This document shows positions 4,879 to 5,395 of a stretch of DNA of 5,395 nt, piece after piece. How positions within the stretch are numbered: the first letter of the stretch is position 1; every line of letters begins with the position of its first letter. The DNA comes from CAG-390 sp045633005 (GTDB taxonomy: Bacteria; Bacillota; Clostridia; Oscillospirales; CAG-272): positions 1 to 5,395 of the forward strand of contig JAZQXT010000078.1 in assembly GCA_045633005.1 (NCBI GenBank). The letters are read 5' to 3'. The notes under the pieces are model-generated. The model did no database searches. It had not been told where the DNA came from and was given only the letters and a program-made list of their open reading frames with translations. Both the position numbers and the translations under genes were made by a program.

Positions 4879-5395
4879 ATGTACATCGTTGATTCGCATT
4901 GCGACAGTATCCAAAAGGTCGATTCACGCCGTTACGGCATAGTGAACCCCTACAACTACAGCCAAAAATTCCCTCAGCTCCAATTCGTTGCCAACTTCTG
5001 CGGCTGGCCCGGCGAGGACGCGGAACGCTCCTACCGCCGCGCTATGCGCTACATCGGACTTTTTAAGATCCGCATGGAAGCAGAGGCTGACAAGGTCGAG
5101 CAGGTCTACACCTACGAGGACATCGAGCGCGTATTTGCCAAGGGCAAGCACGCCGCGTTGATGAGCGTCGAGGGCGCGACGGGAATTATGGGAAGCCGCG
5201 AGATCTTCCGCGAGTTTTACGCCGCGGGCGTGCGCGTTTTCGGTATGACTTGGCAGAGCAACGACCTTTGCGCTTCCACCAAGCTCCCCGAGGGCGTTGA
5301 GGACTACGGACTTACCGACACGGGACGCGAGATAATCGACGAGGGCAACAAGCTCGGAATGATTTTTGACGTTTCGCACATGTCCGACAAGAGCT
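4879..5395 (+). CDS. Peptidase M19 family (membrane/renal dipeptidase-like), 3'-truncated by window edge
   Basis: This frame is open from the ATG at 4879 to the window end (172 codons plus one base), about half of a usual M19 protein. The family comprises zinc-dependent TIM-barrel dipeptidases that hydrolyse dipeptides, often with a D-residue at the C-terminal position. Seen here are the first metal ligands in VDSHCDS (H7 and D9), the likely bridging Glu in MSVEGATG (E98, codon 5170-5172), and the GVRVFGMTWQSNDL segment typical of the family. The GLTDTGREIIDEGNKLGM and FDVSHMSD block carries the next His (H167), and the last zinc-site His should lie beyond the edge. There is no signal peptide: the catalytic HxD begins at residue 7, so the enzyme is predicted to be cytoplasmic. 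It follows the lipoprotein gene by 26 nt with a strong ribosome binding site and no visible terminator, so it may belong to the same transcript. Substrate and exact role cannot be told from this fragment. Confidence 0.93.
   Translation, partial: MYIVDSHCDSIQKVDSRRYGIVNPYNYSQKFPQLQFVANFCGWPGEDAERSYRRAMRYIGLFKIRMEAEADKVEQVYTYEDIERVFAKGKHAALMSVEGATGIMGSREIFREFYAAGVRVFGMTWQSNDLCASTKLPEGVEDYGLTDTGREIIDEGNKLGMIFDVSHMSDKS

Noticed and set aside
4924..5379. Minus-strand frame of 151 codons at the right end
   Set aside because: The + strand frame shows clear M19 metal-site motifs (HCD, VEG, DVSH), so this is an antisense shadow.

Overview
The window carries four protein-coding genes, all on the + strand. 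In order they are the 3' two-thirds of gyrB, a complete gyrA, a complete small lipoprotein gene of unknown family, and the 5' part of a peptidase M19 (membrane/renal dipeptidase-like) gene that runs off the right edge. The GyrB lacks the long insertion seen in enterobacterial GyrB. GyrA has a GyrA-box-like motif and an acidic C-terminal tail. The ribosome binding sites are strong GGAGG-type sites, and gyrB lies next to gyrA in the order usual near the replication origin of Gram-positive bacteria. With moderately GC-rich coding DNA, this suggests an uncultured or gut-type Clostridia (Bacillota). That placement is an inference from protein style and gene order; no marker in the window fixes the lineage.

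Layout: gyrB ends at 1191. A 328-nt AT-rich gap (1192-1519) separates it from the GTG start I prefer for gyrA. gyrA (1520-3997, 825 aa) is followed after 6 nt by the lipoprotein gene (4004-4852), whose ribosome binding site lies inside the last gyrA codons. A 26-nt gap then leads to the dipeptidase gene (4879 to beyond 5395). I see no terminator between gyrA and the dipeptidase gene, so gyrA, lipoprotein and dipeptidase could share a transcript.

The most unusual part is the gyrB-gyrA gap. It holds one exact DnaA box (TTATCCACA) and four copies of the one-mismatch form TTTTCCACA, on both strands. It also holds three TTTTCAACA relatives, several inverted repeats built from these words, a run of 50 bases with only 10 G/C, and a separate AGTCTCAA word present three times. 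This is the architecture of a DnaA-binding region. It could be the chromosomal origin, a secondary lobe of an origin, a DnaA-titrating site, or a DnaA-controlled gyrA leader.

Functionally, GyrB (ATPase/TOPRIM) and GyrA (DNA cleavage and wrapping) form the A2B2 gyrase that introduces negative supercoils. GyrA has Gly at the acidic quinolone-contact position (E. coli D87), which predicts intrinsically weaker quinolone binding. The two downstream genes have no evident link to gyrase.
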